NCBI RefSeq assembly: GCF_019801605.1
Contig: NZ_JAHVIT010000003.1
Location: 62,001-126,000, forward strand
Reading direction: 5' to 3'
Origin: Maritimibacter alkaliphilus
GTDB taxonomy: Bacteria; Pseudomonadota; Alphaproteobacteria; Rhodobacterales; Rhodobacteraceae
DNA: 64,000 nucleotides
The notes beneath the pieces were generated by a model. It saw nothing but the letters and a program-made list of their open reading frames with translations, searched no databases and was not told the DNA's origin. The position numbers were made by a program, and so were the translations under genes. Below are positions 23,955 through 32,926 of the stretch, in pieces. Position 1 is the first letter of the stretch. Every line of letters starts with the position of its first letter.

Positions 23955-25025
23955 ATGACCGCGCCCGCCGGACGGATCACCCTGTGGGGGATCGAGGTCT
24001 TCGTGGCCACGGTCGAGGAGCGGTCGATCTCGGTCGCGGCACGACGGCTGGGGGCCAGCCCCTCGGCCGTCAGCCAGCAGCTGACCAACCTCGAGGCCGC
24101 GCTCGGGGTCACGCTGATGATCCGCTCCGCGCGGCCGCTGGAGCTGACCCCCGAGGGCGAGGTCTTTCGCCGACGGGCACAGTCGATCCTGAACGAGGCC
24201 GCTCAGGCCCGCGCGGAACTGGCACAGGCCGGGCGCTTTCGCCTGACCCGGCTGCGGCTGGGGATGATCGAGGACCTCGAGGCCGACGTCACCCCTGCCC
24301 TGCTGACCCGTATGGCCGACCGGCTGACCGGCTGCCAGTTCCTGCTGGAGACCGGGGCCAGCCACTACCTGCATGACCAGATGGAATCCGAGGCGCTCGA
24401 CCTCGTGGTCGCCGCCGAGATGGGCGGGACCGAGGACTGGGCCGAACGGCATCCGCTGCTGACCGAGGGCTTCGTCGTGGCCGCCGCCCGGGGTGCGCTC
24501 GACACGCAGGCGCCGCTGCTGCCGCAGCTTCAGGCGCGCCCGCTCGTGCTCTACACCACGCGGCATTACATGGGGCGGCTGATCCAGACCCATCTGGCGC
24601 AGCAGAACCTCACGCTCTCGCACCGGTTCGAGCTGGACAGCTACCACGCCATCCTCGCCATCGTCTCGCGCGGTGCGGGCTGGACGATCCTGCCGCCGCT
24701 GGCCCTGATGCGCGCCCGACGGCTGATGCCCGATCTCGAGGTCCACCCCCTGCCCTTCGCGCCGCTCTCGCGCCGCATCGTCCTCTCGGCCCGCAAGGGC
24801 GTTCTGGGGGATCTGCCCGCGGAGCTGGCCGCCGAGACCCGCGCCCTGCTGCAGAGCGAGGTTCTGGCCCCCGCGCTTGCCGCCCACCCGGTGCTGGCCG
24901 ACAGCGTGACCCTGCATGGCGCCGCCGAGGGAACGGCTGACGGCGGGGCGAGGATGGACAAAGCCTCCGCGCGCGCCGATGATCCCGCCACCCCGAAGGC
25001 GATCACGGAGAAGAGCCCCTCATGA
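23955..25025 (+). CDS. LysR family transcriptional regulator
   Basis: A 356-residue regulator with the N-terminal winged helix (about 8-66: [39 protein letters not shown]) and a type 2 periplasmic-binding-like effector domain. It is about 50 residues longer than usual because of a C-terminal tail rich in Ala, Asp and Lys (after about residue 305). The ATG follows GAGAGGG. Its stop overlaps deoD by four bases, so it is co-translated with the nucleoside phosphorylase and may govern purine salvage. LysR genes are more often divergent from their targets; here both run the same way. Confidence 0.9.
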   Translation: MTAPAGRITLWGIEVFVATVEERSISVAARRLGASPSAVSQQLTNLEAALGVTLMIRSARPLELTPEGEVFRRRAQSILNEAAQARAELAQAGRFRLTRLRLGMIEDLEADVTPALLTRMADRLTGCQFLLETGASHYLHDQMESEALDLVVAAEMGGTEDWAERHPLLTEGFVVAAARGALDTQAPLLPQLQARPLVLYTTRHYMGRLIQTHLAQQNLTLSHRFELDSYHAILAIVSRGAGWTILPPLALMRARRLMPDLEVHPLPFAPLSRRIVLSARKGVLGDLPAELAAETRALLQSEVLAPALAAHPVLADSVTLHGAAEGTADGGARMDKASARADDPATPKAITEKSPS

Positions 25026-25726
25026 CCATCCATATCGGCGCAGAACCGCAGGACATCGCCGAAACCGTCCTGATGCCCGGCGACCCCTACCGCGCCCGCT
25101 GGGCCGCGGAGACCTTCCTCGACGACGTGAAGCTGGTGAACGAGGTCCGCGGCATGCTGGGCTACACCGGCACGTGGAAGGGCAACCGGGTGACGATCCA
25201 GGGCTCCGGCATGGGGATGCCCTCGCTCTCGATCTATGCCAACGAGCTGATCCGCGACCTCGGCGCCAAGACCCTGATCCGCATCGGCTCCTGCGGGGCG
25301 ATGCAGGAGGCGGTGCAGCTGCGCGACGTGATCCTCGCCATGACGGCCAGCACGATGTCGACCCCGTCGAAGGGCTTCTTCAAGGAGCTGAACTTCGCCC
25401 CCTGCGCGGATTACGGTCTGTTGCAGGCGGCCTGGGCCGCGGCGCAGGCCAAGGGCACGCGGGTCCACGCGGGCGGGATCTACTCGGCCGATGTCTTCTA
25501 TGACGAACGCCCCGACCTGAACGAGCAGATGACCCGGCATGGCATCCTCGCCGTGGAGATGGAGGCCGCCGAGCTCTACACCGTCGCTGCGCGCTTCGGC
25601 TGCCGGGCGCTTGCCGTGCTGACCGTCTCGGACCACCTGCTGCGCCACGAGGCGCTGCCCTCGGCGGACCGGCAGTCGAGCTTCGGCGAGATGGTGGAAA
25701 TCGCGCTGGAGGCGGCCTTCGCCTGA
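25022..25726 (+). CDS. deoD: Purine-nucleoside phosphorylase, DeoD type
   Basis: A 234-residue hexamer-type enzyme that phosphorolyses purine (deoxy)nucleosides to base and (deoxy)ribose 1-phosphate. Family blocks are [16 protein letters not shown], the phosphate site [26 protein letters not shown], and the active-site region [19 protein letters not shown] followed by VSDHLL. Length matches DeoD. Together with the 5'-nucleotidase at the window start it would support nucleoside use, although the two are unlinked. Confidence 0.96.
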   Translation: MTIHIGAEPQDIAETVLMPGDPYRARWAAETFLDDVKLVNEVRGMLGYTGTWKGNRVTIQGSGMGMPSLSIYANELIRDLGAKTLIRIGSCGAMQEAVQLRDVILAMTASTMSTPSKGFFKELNFAPCADYGLLQAAWAAAQAKGTRVHAGGIYSADVFYDERPDLNEQMTRHGILAVEMEAAELYTVAARFGCRALAVLTVSDHLLRHEALPSADRQSSFGEMVEIALEAAFA

Positions 25727-25733
25727 GCCCGGC

Positions 25734-25753
25734 GGCGCCGCCTCTGCGGCGCC
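25734..25753 (+). terminator. GC hairpin after deoD
   Basis: A perfect eight-base-pair stem (GGCGCCGC/GCGGCGCC, loop CTCT) starts seven bases past the deoD stop. No T-run follows. Confidence 0.45.
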
Positions 25754-25783
25754 CTGTCTGGGGGCCGGGAAAGGGAGTAGATA

Positions 25784-25845
25784 AGGGGGCTGTCTGCCCC
25801 CCTTGGCCCCTGCGGGGCCAATTCCCCCCGAGGATATTTGCGAAA
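25784..25845 (+). repeat. Dispersed two-hairpin intergenic element, copy B
   Basis: Hairpin 1 is AGGGGGC-TGTCT-GCCCCCC, hairpin 2 is TTGGCCCC-TGC-GGGGCCAA (25803-25821), and the tail AATTCCCCCCGAGGATATTT then GCGAAAC follows. Order, loops and tail match copy A at 14.3 kb, while the hairpin 2 arms differ in both strands and stay paired. It lies between the converging deoD and DUF1989 genes. Confidence 0.7.
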
Positions 25846-25889
25846 CGGAAACCGGAGCGGGCGTCCGTTTGGCAGGCGGTGCAGCTGCG

Positions 25890-26738
25890 TCAGGTGCCGT
25901 GGGTGCCGTCGTAGCCATTGCGCGCGGGGCTGGACCAGCCGGCGAGGCTGGCGGGATCGGGGGTGAAGACCTCGACCAGCAACGGGTGGCAGGGGGCGGT
26001 GTCGGAGGAATGTTCCGCGCTGCAGTCCCCGCCCGGGCAGGCGGAGAGCGCACCCAGCAGGTCGATCTCGGCGAAGAACTCGAGGTAGTCGCCGGGGCGC
26101 ACGGGGCTGGCCTTCATGAAGTAGCGCCCCTCCGGGGTGAAGCCCGTACACATGAAGACATTGAGCACGTCGTGGGTGGTCACCTCGGCCTCCGCAAGGG
26201 GCAGGCCCCGCGCGGCGGCCAGGGCGCGGGTCAGGTTGGACTGGCAGCAGTGGTGGTAGTGCTGGCCGGTCAGCAGGTGGTTGGTATGGGGATCGCAGCG
26301 GGTGCCGATCACGTCGTGCACCCGGCCGCCGTGGGGATCGGTGCCGTACCAGTCCAGCGTGTCGGCGGTGATCGTCGCCATCGGGCGCAGGTGCGGGAAG
26401 CGCGACCAGAGCCGGTCGCCGACCGTCAGGTGGGTGCCATGCAGGGCGCGGGTCTTGCCGGAGTAGAACCCCTCCGAGAGGTCATGGGCGTTCCAGAGGT
26501 TGAGATCGCCCACCTGCGGGCCACCGGTACAGGTGATCCGGAAGAAACTGCCCGCCGGCACCTCGAAGCTGCCGCCGTCGCGGGCGGGCACGAGGGTCTC
26601 GGCCGCCTTCTTGGCCGTGGCGCGGGCCCGGGCATAGAGCGGCAGGTCCGGCTGCGGCAGGCTGTCAGTGGGATAGCAGATCACCGGCGCGATGGCGCGG
26701 CGCAGCTCGGCATCGAGGGGGGCATGGGTCTGGGTCAT
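25890..26738 (-). CDS. DUF1989 (urea carboxylase-associated) family protein
   Basis: A 282-residue cytoplasmic protein of the DUF1989 family. Recognisable blocks are VPAGSFFRITCTGGPQVGDLNLWNA, LWSRFPHLRPMATITADTLDWYG, HDVIGTRCDPHTNHLLTG with a Cys/His-rich HYHHCCQSN, and DVLNVFMCTGF. Conserved Cys and His suggest a metal site. Family members next to urea carboxylase act on guanidine-derived compounds such as carboxyguanidine; here the gene stands alone with no urea carboxylase nearby, so the substrate is open. The ribosome site is weak. Confidence 0.85.
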   Translation of the reverse strand: MTQTHAPLDAELRRAIAPVICYPTDSLPQPDLPLYARARATAKKAAETLVPARDGGSFEVPAGSFFRITCTGGPQVGDLNLWNAHDLSEGFYSGKTRALHGTHLTVGDRLWSRFPHLRPMATITADTLDWYGTDPHGGRVHDVIGTRCDPHTNHLLTGQHYHHCCQSNLTRALAAARGLPLAEAEVTTHDVLNVFMCTGFTPEGRYFMKASPVRPGDYLEFFAEIDLLGALSACPGGDCSAEHSSDTAPCHPLLVEVFTPDPASLAGWSSPARNGYDGTHGT

Positions 26739-26833
26739 GGCGGAAAGATGTCGCGCAACGCCTGTGCGATCAAGCAGATTGCGACATCGGCGCCGGGCGC
26801 GCAGGCTGGGGCCGCGCGATCAGGAGAACGAGC

Positions 26834-27127
26834 ATGGACAGCGGACGGATCGAACTGGAAGAGACCGGCAGCAAGGGGCGCTACCTCTACCGCGACGGCG
26901 GCCACGAGGCGGAGATGACCTATTCCCGCGCCAGCGCGCGGCTGATCATCATCGATCACACCGGGGTGCCCGATGCCTTCCGTGGGCAGGGGGTCGGGCT
27001 GGCCCTCGTGCTGCGGGCCGTAGCGGACGCCCGGGCGGGGGGCTGGAAGATCCTGCCGCTATGCCCCTTCGCGGCGGCGCAGTTCCGGCGTCACCCAGAC
27101 TGGGCGGACGTGCGCGACGGCGGCTGA
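26834..27127 (+). CDS. Small GNAT-like N-acetyltransferase (YjdJ type)
   Basis: A 97-residue minimal acetyltransferase fold. The strand AEMTYSRASARLIIIDHTGVP is followed by the acetyl-CoA loop FRGQGVGLALVLRAVADAR, and the closing ILPLCPFAAAQFRRHPDW matches the small YjdJ/YidJ class, which often has a cysteine in the LCPF block. CAGGAG precedes the ATG. The substrate is unknown. It is divergent from the DUF1989 gene. Confidence 0.82.
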   Translation: MDSGRIELEETGSKGRYLYRDGGHEAEMTYSRASARLIIIDHTGVPDAFRGQGVGLALVLRAVADARAGGWKILPLCPFAAAQFRRHPDWADVRDGG

Positions 27128-27219
27128 CCGCCCGCCCCGTCACGGCAGGCGCGGCGCGCGGGGAAACCTGCTATGCTGGCCCGGCGGCGTGCCTGTCGCG
27201 ACCGGGAGGAGAGCCGGAC

Positions 27220-27810
27220 ATGACCCTGACCCTGCACGAGCCCTACAGGCTCGCCACCGCCGAGGATGCGGCCCAGCTGGCCGACCTCGTGTTCTTTGCC
27301 GGCGAGGGGCTGCCCCTCGTCGTCTGGCAGGGGCTGGCAGGCCCCGGCGAGGACCCCTGGGAGGTCGGCCGGCGCCGGCAGGCCGCCAAGGCCGCGGCGG
27401 GCGAGATCATCGTGGCCGATCACGACGGACATGCGGTGGCGGGCCTCACCGGCTATGTCATTGGCCCCGATCCCGAGCCGATCCCCGACGACATGCCCGC
27501 GCTCTTCCGCCCGTTGCAGGAGTTGGAGAACCTCGCCCCGGACAGCTGGTACGTGAACGTGCTGGCGACCTATCCGGGCCATCGCGGCCGGGGGTTGGGC
27601 AGCGGCCTTCTGGGGGTCGCCGAGGATTGGGCCCGGGCGGAGGGACTGGGGCTGATGAGCCTGATCGTGGCGGACAGCAACACCGGGGCGCGGCGGCTCT
27701 ATGACCGGCACGGATATGGCGAGGTGGCGCGACGGCCCTGCGAGAAAGACGGCTGGGAGAGCGAGGTGGCGGAGTGGATCCTGATCACCAAGCCGCTTGG
27801 CGCGGGATGA
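27220..27810 (+). CDS. GNAT family N-acetyltransferase
   Basis: A 196-residue acetyltransferase. The acetyl-CoA binding motif is VLATYPGHRGRGLGSGLLGVAE (about 113-134), followed by LIVADSNTGARRLYDRHGYGEVARRPC, typical of amino-group acetyltransferases. GGGAGGAGA lies seven bases before the ATG. It follows the smaller acetyltransferase by 92 bases and may share its transcript. The substrate cannot be assigned. Confidence 0.87.
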   Translation: MTLTLHEPYRLATAEDAAQLADLVFFAGEGLPLVVWQGLAGPGEDPWEVGRRRQAAKAAAGEIIVADHDGHAVAGLTGYVIGPDPEPIPDDMPALFRPLQELENLAPDSWYVNVLATYPGHRGRGLGSGLLGVAEDWARAEGLGLMSLIVADSNTGARRLYDRHGYGEVARRPCEKDGWESEVAEWILITKPLGAG

Positions 27811-28037
27811 GGGGACAGGCTGCGGCCTGATGACCCCGCCGGGAAGCCCTCGCCGTGGGAGGCAATGGACCTGCCGGAGGGAGGTCCCTGCCCCCTGAAC
27901 ACGGCGTCTGCGCGCCCCTGCAAGCCCCAGCCCTGAACCCCTGCGTCTGAGCCTGCGCGGCTGGACAGGGCAGAGATCTGGTCGGGGATTTGGACGGTAA
28001 TTTAGACAGGCGCTCTGACGGCGGATCGAGGGGCCGA
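27811..28037. other. Gap between convergent genes with a weak hairpin
   Basis: No gene is supported here. The only structure seen is a six-base-pair stem (GGACCT/AGGTCC, 27867-27887) that might act as a terminator for the acetyltransferase gene. Confidence 0.4.
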
Positions 28038-28811
28038 TCAGGGCGTCGGCGTGGGCCCCTGCGGAAGGAGGTCCTCCAGCGCGACCGGCTGCACCGGCCC
28101 CTCCATCAGCACCTCCCAATACGCGCGGACCAGCGACCAGATCGCCGCGTCGTGGACGAGGTGGTGGGTCAGCAGGCCCAAGGGCTCCTCGGCATCGGCG
28201 CGGCCCGTGCGGCGGTCCTCCAGCAAGCGCAGCGTCTGGGCGGCGAAGGCCTCGGGCGCGACGGCGCTGCGGGTGCCGCGCCAGTCGATCGGGTCGAGAT
28301 GGGTGTTGAGCTGCAACAGGCCGGGCGCCGCCTCGACCGCCGCGCGCGGGCGGAAGGTCGAGAGGCCGCGATAGCCGATCTGCGCCAAACCCGGCGCCAT
28401 GTCCGCCCCGATCCGGTTCCACGGCGGCACGAAGACCGGCAGCAGCCTGCCCCCGAGGCGGGCACGCAGCGTGGCCAGGCCCTGATGCGCCTCGATCAGC
28501 CGGTCGGAGAGCGGGCGGGTGTCGCCGAACTCGGCCTTCTTGCGGTCGGCGGGAGCATGGTTTGCATGGTGCAACCCGTGCACGAGGGCGCGGAACGGCC
28601 CCTCCGCCACGGCGGGGGCCAGCGTCGGTTCCAGCCCGCACGGGATCACGGCGAGATCGACGCGCAGGCCGAAGGCGCGCGCCTCCTGCGCCAGTTGGTC
28701 CAGCTCCGGCGTGGCGGCCACCGCGTCGTCATCGCGCCACCAGACCGGCAGCACGCGGCCCTCCTCGCGCCAGAGCGCCAGTTCGCGACGCACACCGGAC
28801 CAGAGGCTCAT
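28038..28811 (-). CDS. Polysaccharide deacetylase-fold protein of the glycan operon
   Basis: A 257-residue protein with a degenerate NodB-type fold: the acidic block PVWWRDDDAVAAT (Asp27-29), the His cluster ALVHGLHHANHAP (His78, 81, 82, 85) and FVPPWNRIG. These fit a metal site for removal of N-acetyl groups from glycans. There is no signal peptide, so it would act on a cytoplasmic or lipid-linked precursor. It is the last gene of the glycan operon; its ATG shares one base with the preceding stop (TGATG). Confidence 0.78.
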   Translation of the reverse strand: MSLWSGVRRELALWREEGRVLPVWWRDDDAVAATPELDQLAQEARAFGLRVDLAVIPCGLEPTLAPAVAEGPFRALVHGLHHANHAPADRKKAEFGDTRPLSDRLIEAHQGLATLRARLGGRLLPVFVPPWNRIGADMAPGLAQIGYRGLSTFRPRAAVEAAPGLLQLNTHLDPIDWRGTRSAVAPEAFAAQTLRLLEDRRTGRADAEEPLGLLTHHLVHDAAIWSLVRAYWEVLMEGPVQPVALEDLLPQGPTPTP

Positions 28812-29938
28812 CACGTTTCTCCCATCTGCGTGACGATCCGCAGGCTCTCCCCCACCCCGTCGAGGGCGAAGCCGCCGCGCGGGCGGGGCGTATCGGCCAT
28901 CACGCGACGGACGGAGGCGACGAGCGCCGCGGGCGTGACCTCTGCCGCGCGCAGCACCGTGACGCCGGGCAGCTGCGCGAGGCCCTCCGCCCGCAGGCCC
29001 TGCTCGGTTTCGCTGCCCGCGTCGAAGGGCACCAGCACGGCGGGCACGCCGGTCAGGATCAGGTCCATCGCGGTGTTGTAGCCCGCGAGGCTGACGGAGG
29101 CCCCGGCCCGGGCCAGCAGGGTGCGGAAGTCGGGCCGGGCGGGCTCCACCCGCAGGTTTGCCGGGGCGTCCTGCGCGAGGGCCGCGCAGACCTGCCCCGC
29201 ATCCGCGCCACCGACCAGCAGGCGCCAGTCGAGATCGGGGGCAAGGCGCGCGGCGGCGACGGCGGCCTCGAAGACTGGGCGGCCGACGCTGCCGCCACCC
29301 GCGCTCACCAGCACCTCGCGGCCGCGCGCCTGCGGCGCGGGGGCCTCGGCCCCGGCCACGACGAAACCGGTGTAGCGCAGCTTGGCCTCCACCTCGGGCG
29401 TGATGGGCCAGCTGAGCGAGAGCGGCACGATGGCCGGGTCGGAATGCACCAGCACCGCGTCGTAGAGCTCGTCCAGCAGGGCCGCGGTGCGGTCGGCCTT
29501 CTTCTGGCTCGACGGCGGGGCGAGGATGTCCCGGATCGAGCAGAGCACCCGGACCGCCGGATTGGCCTGCCGGGCGGCCGCGATCAGGGCGCGGAATTCC
29601 CCGGCGAGGATGCGGCGGCCGAAGGGGAAGAGTTCGGTAATCACCACGTCCGGGGCAAGGGTACGGGCAGCGTCCGCAATCGCCACCCCGCGGCGCGCGA
29701 GGTAGTCGGCATCGGCAGGGCCGTCGGGCGTCAGCAGACGGGTGAAATCCGTCCCGTCGGAGCGGACGGGCGGCAGCTGCACCACCTCCAGCCCGTCGAG
29801 GGCGATATGGGCCGCGGGCATCCCGCCGCTGACGAGGACCACGCGATGCCCGGCCCCGGCGAAGCCCCGCGCGAGGGCGGCAGCGCGGGTCAGATGCCCG
29901 GCGCCGAGCAGGTGGGTGACGGCGATCAGCACCTTCAT
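28811..29938 (-). CDS. Glycosyltransferase, GT28/MurG-like
   Basis: A 375-residue GT-B glycosyltransferase. The N-terminal lobe starts MKVLIAVTHLLGAGHLTRAAALARGFAGAGH and the nucleotide-sugar lobe has VLVSAGGGSVGR and LAGYNTAMDLILTGVPAVLVPFDAGSETEQ, both typical of the MurG/GT28 C-terminal family. Donor and acceptor are unknown. It is coupled at both ends by overlaps (ATGA upstream, TGATG downstream). A related but distinct enzyme occurs four genes upstream in the same operon. Confidence 0.87.
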   Translation of the reverse strand: MKVLIAVTHLLGAGHLTRAAALARGFAGAGHRVVLVSGGMPAAHIALDGLEVVQLPPVRSDGTDFTRLLTPDGPADADYLARRGVAIADAARTLAPDVVITELFPFGRRILAGEFRALIAAARQANPAVRVLCSIRDILAPPSSQKKADRTAALLDELYDAVLVHSDPAIVPLSLSWPITPEVEAKLRYTGFVVAGAEAPAPQARGREVLVSAGGGSVGRPVFEAAVAAARLAPDLDWRLLVGGADAGQVCAALAQDAPANLRVEPARPDFRTLLARAGASVSLAGYNTAMDLILTGVPAVLVPFDAGSETEQGLRAEGLAQLPGVTVLRAAEVTPAALVASVRRVMADTPRPRGGFALDGVGESLRIVTQMGET

Positions 29939-30522
29939 GCGCGGGCCTCCAGCCGCACCACCGGCGGCGTTCCGGGGCGCAGCACGCCCGCCTCGTAGTC
30001 CACCACGAAGAGCCGGTTGCGCTTCACCGCGAAGGGTGCTGCGCCGGAGAAGTCCCAGCCGTGCGCAAGCGCCAGCAGCACCCGCATCACGCCGATATGG
30101 GTGACGAGCACCGCGTCTCCGGTCAGCCTGTCCAGCCAGGGCAGCAGGCGCGCACGCAGGTCGGCGGGGCTCTCCCCGGCGGGCGGGCGATAGTCCCAGC
30201 CCCAGTCCTCGATATGGCGATAACGCGGGGTGGTCGCGGCCTCCAGCAGGTCTGCGCCGCGCTGTCCTTCCCACTCGCCCCAACTCATCTCGCGCAGCGC
30301 GGGGGCGATCTGCGGCGCATGACCCGCGACCAGTTCCGCGGTCTCGACCGCGCGGTGCAGCGGGCTGGCGTAGAGCGTCGCAGCATCCCATCCGGCGGGC
30401 AGGCGTTGGGCCGCCAGTTGCGCCCGCGCGTCCGGGTCGAGCGGGATGTCGGACGCGCCCTGTATCCGCCCGGCGCGGTTCCACTCCGTATGCCCGTGAC
30501 GCAGCAGGCCGAGCCGGATCAT
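29935..30522 (-). CDS. Histidine phosphatase family protein (phosphoglycerate mutase-like)
   Basis: A 195-residue phosphatase with the catalytic RHG motif LGLLRHGHTEWNRAG (His9), YASPLHRAVETAELV, the catalytic Glu in MSWGEWEGQ and the second His in VLVTHIGVMRVLLALAHG. It sits between glycosyltransferase genes with four-base overlaps on both sides, so it probably dephosphorylates a sugar phosphate or glycan intermediate rather than a glycolytic one; this is inferred from context. Confidence 0.88.
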   Translation of the reverse strand: MIRLGLLRHGHTEWNRAGRIQGASDIPLDPDARAQLAAQRLPAGWDAATLYASPLHRAVETAELVAGHAPQIAPALREMSWGEWEGQRGADLLEAATTPRYRHIEDWGWDYRPPAGESPADLRARLLPWLDRLTGDAVLVTHIGVMRVLLALAHGWDFSGAAPFAVKRNRLFVVDYEAGVLRPGTPPVVRLEARA

Positions 30523-31604
30523 GCGCCCGCCTCCCCTTGCATCGCGGGCAGCGCCGCGCGGATCGCCGCGCGGGCGGCAGGCAGCAGATGGCGGGCGGCG
30601 ACTTCATCACGGGCTGCCTCGGCCAGTGCGGCGCGGTCGGGTGCGCAGGCCAGCCATGCGGCGATGCGCCCGGCAAAGGCGGCGGCATCACCTGCGGGCA
30701 CCAGACCCGCCTCGGGCACGATTTCCCGCAGGCCGGGGCGGTCCTCTGCGATCACCGGGACCCCCGCCGCCATGGCTTCGAGATAGGCCATGCCGAAGGC
30801 CTCGTTCACCCCCGGCCAGACGTAGATTGCAGCTTCGGAGAGCGCCGCGGCAACACCCTCGGGCGGCAGGGCGCCAAGGAACCGCACCCGCGCGCCGAAG
30901 GGGGCGAGCAGCGCCCGCACCTCCGCCTCTGCCGCGCCGCTGCCGATCACGTCGAGGCTCCAGTCCCCGGGCACAAAGGCAAGCGCCGCGGCCAGCTGGC
31001 GATAGGAGGCCAGCTTGTCGCCCGCACGCATCATCGCCACGGTGATCAGCCGCCCCGGCACCGGGCGGGCCGCCGGTGGCAGCGCCTCGCGGTTCAGGAA
31101 GGGCGGCAGCAGCACCAGCGCCTGCCCTGGGGGCTGCGCCGCGGCGAGCGCCTCGCGATCCCGGGCCGTCAGGCAGTAGATCACCTGCGCCCGGTCGCAG
31201 GCCCTGCCCGCCGCCCGTTCGAAGCCCGCCCAGGGTCCCGCCAGCCGCTTGTCGGCGCGGCTCGCCTCGAAGAGGACATAGGGAATGCCGAGCGCCTCGG
31301 AGACGACGGGGCCCAGCAGGTCGGGCGCCTTGTAGTAGTTGTGATAGGTGGCCCAGAGACGCCAGCCCTCCGCCCGGCCCCGCTGGATCAGGCGGGCGGC
31401 CTCTGCCTCCGCCTCCACCCGCAGCCGGTCCTGCGCGGCGGGATCGCCCTGCCCTTCGTAGCTGCGGAATTCCGACACCAGCGTCGCCTCGCCCTGCCCC
31501 AGCCCCGCAAGCGCCGCCAGCAGACCGCGCGCCATTTCCCGGTCGCCCGAGGGCACCGGATGGCGCGGCGATTTCATCGGCGCATAGAAGGCGATCGCAG
31601 TCAT
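30519..31604 (-). CDS. Glycosyltransferase family 4 protein
   Basis: A 361-residue GT-B enzyme. The C-terminal donor lobe is typical of GT4: LITVAMMRAGDKLASYRQL, LDVIGSGAAEAEVRALL, VRFLGALPPEGVA and the E-x7-E region YVWPGVNEAFGMAYLEAMAAGVPVIAEDRPGL. The N-terminus opens with YAPMKSPRHPVPSGDREMARGL. Overlaps of four bases link it to the phosphatase gene and to the preceding GT4 gene. Confidence 0.9.
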   Translation of the reverse strand: MTAIAFYAPMKSPRHPVPSGDREMARGLLAALAGLGQGEATLVSEFRSYEGQGDPAAQDRLRVEAEAEAARLIQRGRAEGWRLWATYHNYYKAPDLLGPVVSEALGIPYVLFEASRADKRLAGPWAGFERAAGRACDRAQVIYCLTARDREALAAAQPPGQALVLLPPFLNREALPPAARPVPGRLITVAMMRAGDKLASYRQLAAALAFVPGDWSLDVIGSGAAEAEVRALLAPFGARVRFLGALPPEGVAAALSEAAIYVWPGVNEAFGMAYLEAMAAGVPVIAEDRPGLREIVPEAGLVPAGDAAAFAGRIAAWLACAPDRAALAEAARDEVAARHLLPAARAAIRAALPAMQGEAGA

Positions 31605-32926
31605 GGGCGGCGGTCCGGCGCGGCCTCCCGCACCGCCGCTGCATGGCCTTGCCCTCGCTCCTGCCCCGTCATGGCGGCGAGGCGCGTGTAGAGATCCGCG
31701 ATCCCCGGCGCCATGGAGAACTCTGCCTTGAGCCGCGCATAGGCGGCCTCTGCATAGGCCCGGCGCTTGTCGGGGTGGGCGATCATCTCCTGCAGCGCGG
31801 CGGCGAGCGCCTCGGGCGCGTCATCGCTGAGCACCCCATGGACGCCGGTATCGATGAACTCAGGGATGGCGGAGACGGGCGTCGAGAGGATCGGCAGCAT
31901 CTGCGAGGCCGCCTCCATCAGCACGTTGGGCAGCCCGTCGCGGTCGCCGTCCTCGGCAATCCGGCTCGGCAGGGCAAAGATGTCGGCCTGCCGCATCGCC
32001 TCGATCACGAAGGGCTGGTTCTGCGCCCCGTGCCAGACGATCCGGTCGCCGATCCCGGCGGCCTCGGCCTGCGCCTGCAACGTCTCCTTCAGCGCACCGC
32101 CGCCGATGTGGTGCCACTCCCACTGAGCGTCCTTCAGCAACGCAAGCGCGGCAATCAGCCGGTCGAAGCCCTTCTTCTCCACCAACCGCCCGACGGAGAG
32201 GATGCGGCAGGGGCCGGTCGCGGCCCAGTCCCGCTCCGGCGGCGCGGGGAAGCGCGCGAAGTCGAGCCCGTGGTAGATCAGCCGCACGCGGGCCGGATCG
32301 TCGGCCAGCCCGGCGAGGTGCTCTGCCCCCACGCCGGTGCAGGTGGCGAGGAACTCCGCCCCCGCCGTGTCGGCGGTCAACTTCTCGCGTTTCTCCCACT
32401 CGGGTGAGGTCCAGATGTCCTTGGCATGGGCCGACACGGCCCAGGGCAGCCCGCGCATCACCGCCGCGTAGCGGGTGACAGAGGCGGGCGTATGAAGGAA
32501 ATGGGCATAGAGCGCCCGGGTCCCCGGCGGCAGTTCCCGCGCCATGACGCAGGCCTGCCCGAAACGACGCACCCGGTTGCGGGTGGGATCGCGGCGCAGG
32601 TCCGCCAGCCACAGCCGCAAAGCCCGGCCGAAGCCCGGCATGACCAGCGCCGCGCCAAGCCCGCGCAGCACGCGCCCGGGTTCCTGATGCAGGTATTCCG
32701 GCAGGTAGCGCAGCGCGCCGGTGATCCGGTCATGCAGCGGGTGGGTCTTGGTGTCCGTCGGGTGGCGCAGCGACCAGATGTCGAAGGCCAGCCCGGCCTC
32801 CTGCAACGCCACCAGTTCCTGCGCGATGAAGGTCTCGGACAGGCGCGGCCAGCCCTTCACGACAACGGCGAGGCGCGGCCCCTCCGGCGTCGTGCCGCGG
32901 GCCTCTTCGTGGGTCGTATCCTTCAT
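31601..32926 (-). CDS. Glycosyltransferase family 4 protein
   Basis: A 441-residue GT4 enzyme. The N-terminal acceptor lobe contains VVKGWPRLSETFIAQELVALQEAG, a block common in exopolysaccharide colanic-acid-type transferases, then PWAVSAHAKDIWTS. The donor lobe shows CRILSVGRLVEKKGFDRLIAAL, RIVWHGAQNQPFV and ALPSRIAEDGDRDGLPNVLMEAASQMLPILST. It is coupled by ATGA overlaps to its neighbours on both sides. Confidence 0.92.
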   Translation of the reverse strand: MKDTTHEEARGTTPEGPRLAVVVKGWPRLSETFIAQELVALQEAGLAFDIWSLRHPTDTKTHPLHDRITGALRYLPEYLHQEPGRVLRGLGAALVMPGFGRALRLWLADLRRDPTRNRVRRFGQACVMARELPPGTRALYAHFLHTPASVTRYAAVMRGLPWAVSAHAKDIWTSPEWEKREKLTADTAGAEFLATCTGVGAEHLAGLADDPARVRLIYHGLDFARFPAPPERDWAATGPCRILSVGRLVEKKGFDRLIAALALLKDAQWEWHHIGGGALKETLQAQAEAAGIGDRIVWHGAQNQPFVIEAMRQADIFALPSRIAEDGDRDGLPNVLMEAASQMLPILSTPVSAIPEFIDTGVHGVLSDDAPEALAAALQEMIAHPDKRRAYAEAAYARLKAEFSMAPGIADLYTRLAAMTGQERGQGHAAAVREAAPDRRP

